From Lamellibrachia columna (taxonomy: Eukaryota > Annelida > Polychaeta > Sabellida > Siboglinidae), in assembly GCA_963662155.1 (NCBI GenBank), contig OY759275.1, forward strand, positions 2,960,001-3,024,000: a DNA stretch of 64,000 bases. Direction: 5' to 3'. Position 1 is the stretch's first letter. Every line of letters starts with the position of its first letter. Of the stretch, positions 44,040 through 55,855 are shown in pieces. The notes beneath the pieces are model-generated. The model saw only the letters and a list, made by a program, of their open reading frames with translations, did no database searches and had not been told where the DNA came from. Position numbers and translations under genes: made by a program.

Positions 44040-44769
44040 TAACTTTATCCCGTGCTATGGATGAGAACAGGAACAGCGGTGACGCTTCATTGCTGTTCAT
44101 GGCATACATTTACCTCCAACTATCCGAAGGAATATACCAGCATATCATGCATTAACAGGATGTGACACTGTCAGTCAGCTGAGTGTACCCACGGAAAACA
44201 TTCCAGAAGCATGCAGTTCTGTTGGATCATCTTGGACGTGGAGCTCTTTCTGAAGCCACAGAGAAACATTAACAAGCAGAGGAATTCATCTGCAGAGTTT
44301 ATTCGCCATGCACTATCGATGCAGCCATCAACGAAGTGCGTTACAGACTATTTCAGAAATACACCAAAGATCGAAAGAAGCTTCCCTCTACCCAGAGTTG
44401 TCTTTTCAAACACATCCAACGTGCCCACTACCAGAACCATGTTTGGTATTTGGCAACACATCCCCTGACCACACTTCACCCATCAATAATGGCCGGAACA
44501 AGGATCCCACCAGTGGACAACTTCACCCACAGCTGATGGTAGAGGACCCCTTACCACAGGAGTTCTCAGATATTGTGTATTACAAATACAAAAACTGTGC
44601 AACTGCCAGATGCACCTGCAGATCCAAGCAGCTAAAGTGCACATGTGCATGTTCATGCAGCGATGATATCTGCCAGAACCCATTTACTACGATGATATCT
44701 GCCGGAACCCATTTACTACGATGGACGATGAAGAATCAGACTAATTATCAGTTACACGTGTCCTTCTAA
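44040..44769 (+). pseudogene. Transposon-borne gene, 3' part with TSO1-like cysteine cluster
   Basis: This is the continuation of the gene broken at 41880. It reads VHGIHLPPTIRRNIPAYHA and LTGCDTVSQLS, then a spacer, then a cysteine cluster at about 44578-44685 (KNCATARCTCRSKQLKCTCA followed by CSCSDDICQNP). The spacing (C.C..., C.C..C.C, C.N) resembles tesmin/TSO1 CXC zinc-binding modules that bind DNA. A 35-bp tandem duplication follows the cluster (44663-44722). A stop near 44060 and frameshifts are present. Confidence 0.58.
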
Positions 44770-45037
44770 TGTCTATCTTCACAGATAATGAATGAGCTGC
44801 CCTCATACGCAGTGATTAGGCAGGGATGGGTGCTATTTTGTGCAGCAAAACATTGAACAATCCGAGCCCCTTTCCGGTATGGAGAAAGGGTGGGATTTAA
44901 CTGACTGGTGGACACGATTACCATGTGTAACAATATCAGTTTTTATTACTATGTAATCATCAGGTGTGAGGTGATTGGTAATTGGGGCTTAATTAAGATA
45001 TGTTTCCCAATGACTGTAGTGTTTCACTTTCTGACAA

Positions 45038-46291
<1,254 letters not shown>

Positions 46292-46524
46292 ATTTATCGA
46301 TACAAGAAGTTGTATTATGTATTTATTGGTATGATAAACAATGTTCAATGCAATAAAGATGTTTTTTTTTGACGATCGGTCTTGATCTTATTCTTAGCCG
46401 ATATAGGTGTCGCAATGACGTCACAAACATAATATCCCGTTAATATTTACCATGCAGTAATCAGTTTTAAAATATTATTTGAACGTTAAAAAAGTGGATG
46501 TCTTAGTAATGTGTTTCCTATTCT

Positions 46525-46860
46525 TGTTTTGTTTTATTGAGCTGATCTTTTCATTTTGTCTATCTGTGATTTGTGTGCGTTAAGAATGTGTAGAGGCAGG
46601 CTGTAGTAATTGGCTTTCTGCCGTTGCTTTGTTTTATTGAGTTGATCTTTTCATTTTGTCTATCTTTGATTTGTGTGCGTTAAGAATGTGTAGAGGCAGG
46701 CTGTAGTAATTGGCTTTCTGCCGTTGCTTTGTTTTATTGAGTTGATCTTTTCATGTTGTCTATCTTTGATTTGTGTGAGTAAAGAATGTGTAGAAGCAGG
46801 CGGTAGTCATTGGCTTTCTACTCTTGCATTGTTTCATTGAGCAGATCTGTTCGTGTTGTT
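46525..46860. repeat. 100-bp tandem repeat, about 3.4 units
   Basis: GTTTTATTGA landmarks at 46531, 46631 and 46731, and a diverged one at 46831, are exactly 100 bp apart. Units contain ATTTGTGTGCGTTAAGAATG and AGGCAGGCTGTAGTAATTGG. Confidence 0.93.
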
Positions 46861-47198
46861 TGTCTGAACATGGCCTCTTTTTGATGTAGTCGACGAGTAG
46901 GCCTACAAAAGCTTAAGTTAAGCCCTACTAATTGCGTGGGAGACCAAATCGACGTAGGCCGAGGTAAGAACGACGTGTTTCATAAAGATGACTGCATGGT
47001 CAGAATGGGCTACGATTGGTTAGAATCGTAGCCACCACCCAGCTTTATAAAGAGGGGAATATCGAGGACCCCAGCTCTGGATTCACTTACAAGCACGAAA
47101 GTATGATATTTGAATTGCTTGTGAAAGTACGACTATAAGAGTATGAGATACTTTATAAAAATGCGACTACAAGATTTTAATTGTTTGTGATCGTGATC

Positions 47199-48560
47199 AT
47201 GAATCGCGAGCCTTCCGCATGTCTCCGTTGTTTACGAATCGTGCGTGAACGTCAAGAGGCTCTTTTGTGCGGGAGGTGCAACTTATGGCAACACAGAGTG
47301 TGCGGGACAAGTGTGTTGCATGCGTTATGCAGTCCATTTCACTGTTGATACTATACAGAAATAATGACAACCCGAAAGCTAATTGTTATGTGGCGGGATG
47401 GCAAAACTTTTCTAAGAACTGATGTATAAAAAAGTATGGGTTCTATTATGTTTCTAAATATTTCATCAGATGTATTGGATTTCTTGATATTTCATCATAA
47501 TTATAGCATACATTTATTCGTATGAATTTGCAGGTGTCAGCAGAGCCTTCTTACTGGTCAAGGGTTTCGTTAACCTGCCTCAATGGAAGTGCTGCAATTG
47601 TGCACCAAAGGTAATATTGGACGAACTACAATAATTTAACTGTAAATAATTTATCATGCAAACCCTGCATTTTTTGTAGATTCAAGTGGCTGACACGAGT
47701 GTGCACAACCCGTAACTATATAAACTTATCATAATTTTTAATATTTGCATATTGCTTGAAATGTGTTAACCGATGTGTTTTTGGACTAAAACCAGTCATT
47801 GTCTTCTTGGCAGGTGCGCACGCTGGTACCACCGCCGCCGCCGCCACCATCTCCACCTCCACCACCAGATACGTCAAGGGTAATTTGTAATAATTTGTTG
47901 TTGTGAAGTATTGCGGAGTATTATGCCAAATATACAATAATTGTGTTCAGTAATTACTTTATGTTGATAGTAAACAACACTGGAATATTCACTAATTTTG
48001 GCAGATTTATTTCAGCAACAACGCGGCACATGTGGACGTTGGTCACATCAGCATGGGCACTGCAACCTCAGTTTAATTACCCTGACGCAACCTACGCCTT
48101 GCAGGTAGAACCAATAATTTCATAATCATCAATCCACACAAAAACTGCAGATTGTAGTAGATAAACATTTCTAAAACTGTGATGATGACGATGATGATGA
48201 TGATGAAAATGTGATTTGTGTTTTGTTTCAGAATACTACAGACATGGAGGTGACGTTACCTCCGCTGCTAGCGCCGAGGGTCGTCCAGGAGGACTCCATT
48301 GCGGATGTAACCCCTCGTACGAGTCAGAAACCGAGGACAACGGTGACCAGGTGTATCAGCTCATAGAACATTTCATAATAATAACATCCGGATATGTATC
48401 GGTATACTATGTATATAATTATATCATTATGTTTAGTTGCGTACACCAAGGAGACGTGGATTGCAAGTCGGGTGTGGCCCCGACCAGCTGGTCAGTGTTC
48501 GGACAGAGCATCCAGACAAACAATGATGGCATCACGGATTCAACACGAAGGCCAAGCAGC
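47199..48560 (+). CDS. Candidate multi-exon gene with PHD-like cysteines
   Basis: An ATG at 47199 opens MNREPSACLRCLRIVRER, then ALLCGRCNLWQHRVCGTS, a C-x2-C..C-x2-C..H..C pattern like half a PHD-type zinc finger. A possible second exon (47534-47611) supplies VNLPQWKCCNCAPK before a GTAATA donor, giving the last C-x2-C. Further possible exons encode a proline run (47811-47878) and TTDMEVTLPPLLAPRVVQED (48233-48350, after TTTCAG). The exon phases are not all resolved and the last part is weak. Similar zinc modules occur in MULE-type transposon proteins. It may be a small host gene or a transposon remnant. Confidence 0.33.
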
Positions 48561-48629
48561 AGATGTCATTCTACCATTCTATATATATATATTCACATTT
48601 TAGATTGTATTCAGGATTTTGTATTGTGA

Positions 48630-49074
48630 TTACGATTTAATTGTACTGTGTGGTATATGCATGGTTATAACAGCAATGTTATGTAATTTCTAATTCTTTC
48701 TTGGTTGGTTTCCCCCATTTTTGCTGTTATTTTGCTTATTAGATTTAGGATTGCATAGGTTACGTCACAACATCTATGTATTGATTTTGAGGAAATTATA
48801 AATATAAATAGAAACTTTCTACATTGTGTCTTTTGTCTTCTGCAAACTAGCCACGATTCCGAGTCTGAACGTTGTTCCACTCAAATAACGAAAATAAATA
48901 TATATATATCTAAATTATAACCAACAACTGTCTATAAATAATATATATATACTATAATATCAGTACACTTCACGGCAATGGACTGTACATACTAATAAAA
49001 TGTTACTTATAACTGATGAATTAAAATGGCTGTATTTAGCACGCATAATTTGCCGATGATAATTTATAGTTTTT
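48630..49074. other. Unassigned AT-rich DNA
   Basis: Contains short TA microsatellites (48898-48960). No gene is supported. Confidence 0.55.
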
Positions 49075-49535
49075 ATATTTAAATGTCGGACATAACTATA
49101 ATAAAAAGGCCCGTTATAGAAACAGGCCGAGATCGCTGTCAAAAATAAGTCAGTCCGACCATGCTCCATGCAATATTGAACTTTATTGAGTCGATTATAT
49201 AGCAGTTGTCACAACACATAATACAACGTTTTATTTTACAAACACATATTTCTGGCCAACACCACTCTCTCAAACAGGCCGAGATCACTGACTAGACAAG
49301 AAGAAGTTTTATCTAACGTCGGTTTTTATAGAAAATTACAGGCCGAGATCACTGCCGCACAGGCCGAGTTCACTGTCGGACACTTATTTCTGGCCAACAT
49401 CACGCCCTCAAACAGGCCGAGATCACTGGCTATACAGGCCGAGAACACTGCTGTACAGGCCGAATTCACTGCCGCACAGGCCGAGGTCACTGGCCGAGTT
49501 CACCAAAACAGGCCGAGATCGCAAGTGTCGCCCCC
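49075..49535 (+). mobile_element. Second transposon end with GGCCGAG motif cluster
   Basis: Starts ATGTCGGACATAACTATAAT and contains eleven GGCCGAGATCACTG-type motifs, including a run from 49410 to 49525 that parallels the terminal arm of the 39-46 kb element. It points rightward, away from that element. No matching opposite arm is seen before 64 kb, so this is a solo or truncated end. Confidence 0.6.
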
Positions 49536-50200
49536 TGATGGCCAGTCGCGATTGTTCAGAGATACATAAGCCGAGTGATAGAGGAAGGCAGTGCTGATCG
49601 AGTCATTTTACGTTCTTTTTTATATCTAGAGCACAGTCTTATTCCTAAGTAAAAAAAAATTACCCGCATAAACTATGATTATTTGTTGACCATTTTAGAC
49701 CAAGATAATTTATCTAGTATGCATAGTTAAATATGTAGCTAATTCAAAGAGGGTTGGTAAACTGGCTCAACTGACACTTGTCCCAAGTCTCAAGAGTCAA
49801 GTAGTTATACTCCAAACAGGCCAATCTTGAGCTAACGCAGGAGTTTGGACCAACGGCTTTTAGTGCCTCTTCCGAAAGACACGGGCAAAGTGGCGTGAAC
49901 GAAATTGCCCAAGCTTCGAAAATTTGTATAATTTACGCAGGCTTCATAACAACTCAGCCAACACATCTTCACAATGCGTACAACATGCTACTGACAAGTG
50001 AACACGCATTTCTAACATGCAAATTTGGGGCATTGCCACCAGTACTGCCATTTGTCCCCAGTCGTTCAGATTTGCTTCCCCCCATCCTGCCTTATCCTCG
50101 TAGTATCCATTAATAAATACGAATGGATTCTTGTTGTTAGTGCATTTGTTATAGTGAATGACCGCTGGTCAGTAGCTGTTGTCTTGCAGGCTTGCTAACC
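49536..50200. other. Unassigned DNA
   Basis: One 72-codon plus frame at 49895 has no recognisable domain. It may be the interior of the truncated transposon that begins at 49075. Confidence 0.5.
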
Positions 50201-50237
50201 GGTGTGGGAGACAACAGTAAAGACAGTTATTCTATGT

Positions 50238-50642
50238 GAAAAGCAGAATATCGCCATGAGACGCCACCGTCGTGATGCCACATGTCTTGACACTGATGAC
50301 AATCTCAGTGATGTGGTTCAAGAACGCACTCGGCGACACACAATATTAATAACGCCCTGTAACGTCTCGAAGATAATGAAGAATGACACGTTAATTGTCA
50401 TCATCGAGGAGTACACTCAGCAGAAGATAATGAAGAATGACACGTTAATTGTCATCATCGAGGAGTACACTCAGCAGAAGATAATGAAGAATGACACGTT
50501 AATTGTCATCATCGAGGAGTACACTCAGCAGAAGATAATGAAGAATGACACGTTAATTGTCATCATCGAGGAGAACACTCAGCAGAAGATAATGAAGAAT
50601 GACACGTTGTCATCATCGAGGAGCACACTCAGCAGAAGATAA
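50238..50642 (+). CDS. Unrecognised ORF leading into an in-frame repeat
   Basis: In frame, about 45 non-repetitive residues (MRRHRRDATCLDTDDNLSDV from 50256) run into four 54-bp units, each encoding the 18-residue repeat KIMKNDTLIVIIEEYTQQ. The frame is lost when the units shorten to 50 bp. There is no family match. It may be a remnant of a coding region in which a short segment was amplified, or chance. Confidence 0.25.
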   Translation, partial: EKQNIAMRRHRRDATCLDTDDNLSDVVQERTRRHTILITPCNVSKIMKNDTLIVIIEEYTQQKIMKNDTLIVIIEEYTQQKIMKNDTLIVIIEEYTQQKIMKNDTLIVIIEENTQQKIMKNDTLSSSRSTLSRR

Positions 50643-51340
50643 TGAAGAATGACACGTTGTCATCATCGAGGAGCACACTCAGCAGAAGAAAATGAAGAAT
50701 TACACGTTGTCATCATCGAGGAGCACACTCAGTAGAAGATAATGAAGAATGACACGTTGTCATCATCGAGGAGCACACTCAGTAGAAGATAATGAAGAAT
50801 GACACCTTGTCATCGTCGAGGAGCACACTCAGCAGAAGATAATGAAGAATGACACGTTGTCATCATCGAGGAGCACACTCAGCAGAAGAAAATGAAGAAT
50901 TACACGTTGTCATCATCGAGGAGCACACTCAGTAGAAGATAATGAAGAATGACACGTTGTCATCATCGAGGAGCACACTCAGTAGAAGATAATGAAGAAT
51001 GACACCTTGTCATCGTCGAGGAGCACACTCAGCAGAAGATAATGAAGAATGACACGTTGTCATCATCGAGGAGCACACTCAGCAGAAGAAAATGAAGAAT
51101 TACACGTTGTCATCATCGAGGAGCACACTCAGCAGAAGATAATGAAGAATGACACGTTGTCATCATCGAGGAGCACACTCAGTAGAAGATAATGAAGAAT
51201 GACACCTTGTCATCGTCGAGGAGCACACTCAGCAGAAGATAATGAAGAATGACACGTTGTCATCATCGAGGAGCACACTCAGTAGAAGATAATGAAGAAT
51301 GACACGTTGTCATCGTCGAGGAGCACACTCAGCAGAAGAT
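50367..51340. repeat. 54/50-bp minisatellite with higher-order structure
   Basis: Four 54-bp units are followed by about fifteen 50-bp units (the ATTAATTGTC segment is shortened by 4 bp). The 50-bp units recur in a four-unit order: GATAATG..GACACG, GAAAATG..TTACACG, a TAGAAG-start form, and a GACACCTTGTCATCGTC form, giving a 200-bp super-unit repeated about three times. Confidence 0.93.
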
Positions 51341-51405
51341 CATGTCCGAAATGCGAAGTGTTTTTTATACCATCAGCGCTGACGAAACATATGAAATAAA
51401 AATAA

Positions 51406-51708
51406 CAGTTAAGCTTTGTTCTGAAATATAAAAAGCAGACGATCCATGAGGAATATCTGGCAGCCATCGCTAAAGAGGTCTGGCAGTTCGGACTGGACTT
51501 TCGAGAGACACACGACCAAGCCAACGATGGTGCCGAACAGCAACAGAAACGCAAAAATGTCAACATACGTTTTTGTCTTGACATAATGAAGTCGCCCAAC
51601 TTTTGTCCTCGCAGCATGACGCAGCTATATGTGGCGTCTCGGAAAAGTGTGGGCGAACGTTACGGGACGCTACGTGGGAATGGGGGAGTCTTGGTGATCG
51701 TTACGTAA
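51406..51708 (+). CDS. Unrecognised open frame of 101 codons
   Basis: Stop-free from 51406 to TAA at 51706-51708. The frame has protein-like composition: EEYLAAIAKEVWQFGLDFRE, QQQKRKNVNIRFCLDIMKSP and MTQLYVASRKSVGERYGTLR. There is no ATG at the start, so it would be an internal or last exon. It lies just after the minisatellite and may belong with the ORF before it. I recognise no family. Confidence 0.3.
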   Translation, partial: QLSFVLKYKKQTIHEEYLAAIAKEVWQFGLDFRETHDQANDGAEQQQKRKNVNIRFCLDIMKSPNFCPRSMTQLYVASRKSVGERYGTLRGNGGVLVIVT

Positions 51709-51902
51709 CGATTAAAACAGCAAATAGGAACATAACACTGCCTGATATCAACACCGTATTTTAATTGGCTTAATTAAATTATGTTAAAACATGACCCCTT
51801 AAATACACCAGAGGCGTAAGATATCTCAAAGAGGAAGGCCACAGGGTACACTGTAGCCACCCATTACCTCGCTATCTTGTATGTAGTGATTCTGTGGCAT
51901 AG

Positions 51903-51914
51903 ACCCCCCGCACA

Positions 51915-51954
<40 letters not shown>

Positions 51955-51958
51955 CTCA

Positions 51959-52023
<65 letters not shown>
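51903..52023. repeat. (CACG)n/(CA)n microsatellite
   Basis: GCAC tetranucleotides, one ACTC interruption, then a pure CA run. Confidence 0.96.
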
Positions 52024-52027
<4 letters not shown>

Positions 52028-52294
52028 CGTGAAGTCGTTACCGTGATATCACATTCGGTGCCGTGACCAGTCACATTAGCCATTACAGGGAAGTACTCTT
52101 TTTGATAGTTTCACCGGTCATTTATCGACTTGTTTTCCCGGCGTTTGAGTTCTATTTTTGCAAATGGCGCGTTCAAGCTATCGTAACGCCGTCTGGCTGG
52201 ACAGTCAGATTTAACAAGATTTAACAAGATTTGCCATCCAAGCCAAAGGCCCAGATGGCAAGTGGACAAGGAAGCCATTGGCTTATCGAGAGTC

Positions 52295-53805
52295 CAACAA
52301 TGTTCATCTACTTATAACCCGCCCTCCTGAGATATGTGTCAACCTTGTTTTTAAACATATTCACGCTGCTAGCAGTTACACAATCTGTAGACAATTTGTT
52401 CCATTCATTTATTGTCCTCTGTGAGAACGAGTGCTTCCTCATGTCCAATCTACATTGATCCTTTACTAATTTTACCTCATGTCCTCTAGTTCTGCTATCC
52501 TTCTTGAGTGAGAAAAACATATTTCTATCAATATTTTCATACCCATTCAATATCTTAAAAACTTCAATCTGATCTCCTCTTAACCTCCTTGTCTCTAGAG
52601 TTGTTAAACCACATTCTTTCAGGCGTTCTTCATAACTAAAGTCTCTAAGTTCTGGAATCATTTTAGTTGCTCTCCTTTGTTCAAGCGTATCTATATCCTT
52701 CTTACGATATGGTCTCCATGTTTGTATACAGTATTCTAAATGAGGTCTAACTATTGCTTTATAAAGAGGTATAATTAACTTTTTTCCCTTGTATGTTATG
52801 TTTCTTCTAATCAATCCAAGAATTTGATTACCCTTTGAAGCTGCAATACCACACTGCTCTGAAACTTTCATATCAGCGCTTATTGTAACTCCTAAGTCCT
52901 TTTCTTTTACAGTAGTACCCAGAACAGTATCTCCCATTTTATAGTTTACATTCAAGTTCCCATGTCCTGTATGTAGGCATTTACATTTCCCAAAATTGAA
53001 CAGCATCTGCCATTTCTCAGACCATTTCACTAATCTGTCTAGATCGTTTTGTAAATGTTGTTTATCACCATCAGTATTAACCTTTCTAAACAGTTTTGTG
53101 TCATCTGCAAATTTCAGTACGTTACTTGTTATACTGTCATCCAAGTCATTGATATATATTAAGAATAATATAGGTCCTAATACTGATCCTTGAGGTACCC
53201 CACTCAAAACCGATTTCTAATTTGAAACTTCTCCATCTACTACAACTCGTTGTCTTCTGTCAGTCAGCCATTGTTCTATTCAGTCAGTTATGCTATCCCC
53301 GATTTTAATTTAAGTAGTAATCTTTGATGTGGCACTTTGTCAAAACCTTTCTGAAAATCTAAGTAGATAATATCTACTGGCGATCCCACGTCTATCCACT
53401 TAGTGATTTCTTCCAAAAAACATAACATATTTGTTAAGCATGACCTCGCTTTAAGGAATCCATGTTGAGATGAATTTAATAATTTATGCTTAACGAGGAA
53501 GGCCACCATATGGTCTTTAATTAACCTTTCTAATAATTTACAAATCACTGACGTTAAACTCACTGGTCTATAATTTTCTGACTTATTTCTCGAACCCTTT
53601 TTTAAATAATGGTATGATGTTTGCTTCTTTCCATTCTAACGGAACAACTCCCTCTTTTAATGACAAGTTGAATACTCTTGCGAGTGGTATACTGATTTGT
53701 TCTACTGTTTCCATTAGTAATTTTGGAGGAATCCCATCCACTCCCGGTGATTTGTTATCCTTCATTGCCTTTATTTTCTTAGTTACCAATTCTGGAGTCC
53801 ATCCT
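52295..53805 (-). mobile_element. CR1-like LINE, reverse transcriptase and C-terminus
   Basis: The minus strand, read 5' to 3', gives NKSPGVDGIPPKLLMETVE, WKEANIIPLFKKG, then (after a frame change) SLTSVICKLLERLIKDHM, SSQHGFLKARSCLTNML and IIYLDFQKGFDKVPH (motif A), then SGVPQGSVLGPILFLIYIND (motif B) and LKFADDTKLF (motif C). The tail YKAIVRPHLEYCIQTW and SYEERLKECGLTTLETRRLR ends at a stop at 52308-52310. These are hallmark CR1/L2-group motifs. The endonuclease is missing, and frame breaks near 53580 and 53290-53210 make it inactive. The long C-terminal 299-codon frame is intact. Confidence 0.88.
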
Positions 53806-54560
53806 TCGCATCACTCAACTCCCGAAACCCGTCAACAACCAGCGAAATGGCGCCCGAAATGGAAAAATCGTTACTCGCGCCATTTCAGCCAATCGCAGCA
53901 GGGCTGGTCCGACGGGCCGTACAAGCGTGTCTTCTCGGTCGGGATTCGCTCGGTTGTCAGAACGGCTCCCCGAAAGTGAACTGGCTCGCGCCGTTCGCGT
54001 TGCTCTACAGAACGACGTGTGGCGCCTTCTTCGACGAGGTCAGCCTCCATGATACGGCTACCGATGAAGTCGTACACCCTCGGCGTGGCCTACGCTGACA
54101 TCACCCACCAACTGTACTGGATTTGTAGGTCAACCGTGCCCCAGAATCGATGTATCATTATATAATATTATGCAGTTGTAGTTCTTGGATGTGAGCTACA
54201 TTTAAACGATCCAAGCACCGCTGTAGAAATTATTTCGTTGGCGGGACACACATTGAAGAATCTGTGCTGTAGATAATAATTGTGCAGACAGTAACTTTAC
54301 TGATACGTTTTTCTTTCCATTGAATAATTGATTAACATTTGTACTGAAAGTAACAACATAAGTACTTGTTGTAATATTATTAAAAGAAAACCAGGATTAT
54401 TGAACTGGGACTCGGGCGGTGTTAGAAATAGAACATCACCTGCCAATTCTGCTGGAAGTGAAAGTAACCACAGAAGTACGTGTTGTGATGGTATTAGGAG
54501 AAAATCAGGATGATAGAACTAAAATAAGTGGTTCATCACGATTTTTTTTACATTGTAACA
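53806..54560. other. Unassigned DNA, one 83-codon frame
   Basis: A plus-strand frame from 53847 to 54098 (MAPEMEKSLLAPFQPIAAGL start) sits in a local CpG-rich patch but has no family match. An imperfect 45-bp direct repeat occurs at about 54360-54405 and 54474-54520. No supported gene. Confidence 0.4.
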
Positions 54561-54576
54561 TGAGAGAGAGAGAGAG

Positions 54577-54796
54577 AGGCAGGGGCAGGGGCAGGGGCAG
54601 GGGCAGGGGCAGGGGCAGGGGCAGGGGCAGGGGCAGGGGCAGGGGCAGGGGCAGGGGCAGGGGCAGGGGCAGGGGCAGGGGCAGGGGCAGGGGCAGGGGC
54701 AGGGGCAGGGGCAGCGGCAGCGGCAGCGGCAGCGGCAGCGGCAGCGGCAGGGGCAGGGGCAGTGGCAGGGGCACGGGCAGAGGCAGAGGCAGAGGC
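54577..54796. repeat. (GGGGCA)n hexanucleotide array
   Basis: About 22 GGGGCA units followed by GGCAGC units and AGAGGC units. Gly-Arg, Leu-Pro and Ala-Pro frames are artefacts of the repeat. Such G-rich arrays can form G-quadruplexes. Confidence 0.97.
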
Positions 54797-55855
54797 ATTA
54801 CTCACTAACTGGACCTTAATGCCATGTTACTCTATGACCGATAGCTACACAAAAAGCGCCTTCTTTGTGGACACCGTTCTATATTATCTAGAGTAAATAT
54901 CTCGAAAGTGCGATTGTTGAATGGCTCGCATTGTTAACGAGGGAACGGGCCGCCAGCAAAGAGAGCAAACCATTTAATGATTTCCTTAGACGATGTTTTA
55001 TAATGCATATTAGTCCATTAGCACTAAATTGTATTTTGGTCTAAGTACCTCGGAGATTGACATACATTTCTTATCATTACACGTCATAGTTATTTTGAAC
55101 GATATCGACACAACGGTAACATACGCGCCATTGAATCTCTAAACTGTATCGATCATTCTGGGCTCAGGTTGAATTTATTTAGAAATATTATTTGCGCCAC
55201 ATCATGTTGCTGTCTGTATTTTAGTAGAACTAATGCCCGGAGAACAGTTTAAATGCCAGAGGAGATCGTTGATCGAAAACTAAAAAATTATGAAATTGCC
55301 GCACAGTGAACCATGAAAGGAAGTATTGAATATACCCAATATTCTCTGTTCTCTGTATGTAGGGAATCTGTCAAAGCCGGGTGTACCAACGCGTGTCTGA
55401 ATTTACTTTGGTGAACCATCAACTGGCTAGCTAGGTTTTCGTTAAAGCGAAACAAAAGTCCTCGTTTTGGGGCAACGCACCTAAAAGAGTTAATAAAAAC
55501 TAACCAGTTGCAACTACAATAAAGAATGCTACGCCAGTGGTTTTCTCAGAATGTGTTCTGAAAGTGGGATATTCTGGTGAAATCACAGTTTTTCTGGCGG
55601 CTGACATTTTCGACCAATAAGCGCCTGGAAGTTCGTGTAAATCGATGCAGCCAGATGTCCGCTACGACAAATATCTTCGACCGAGAACAAAGGGCCTGCG
55701 CAACGCAAACTCTGACTCAAAAGAGCTGCTAAGTCAGAGAGAAGTCTAGTAAACAAAGGCCAAACATATATTGCACATAAGTTGAGTTGGCAAGTATATG
55801 ACTAAGTGACTAGGTGTTTACAAGTGCTCTAACAAATCACACATAACGCGCAAGT
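54796..55855. repeat. Dispersed repeat, copy B
   Basis: Same orientation as 1907-3351 with scattered substitutions. It has one unit of the 51-bp sequence (about 55118-55164), then about 150 bp not present in copy A, then rejoins at AAGTATTGAA. It ends exactly where the adintovirus-type DNA starts (GCAAGT|AGTAGG), whereas copy A continues past that point. Confidence 0.85.

Noticed and set aside
54419..54808. Gly-Arg, Leu-Pro and Ala-Pro frames
   Set aside because: Translations of a hexanucleotide GGGGCA array; all frames are open for the same reason.
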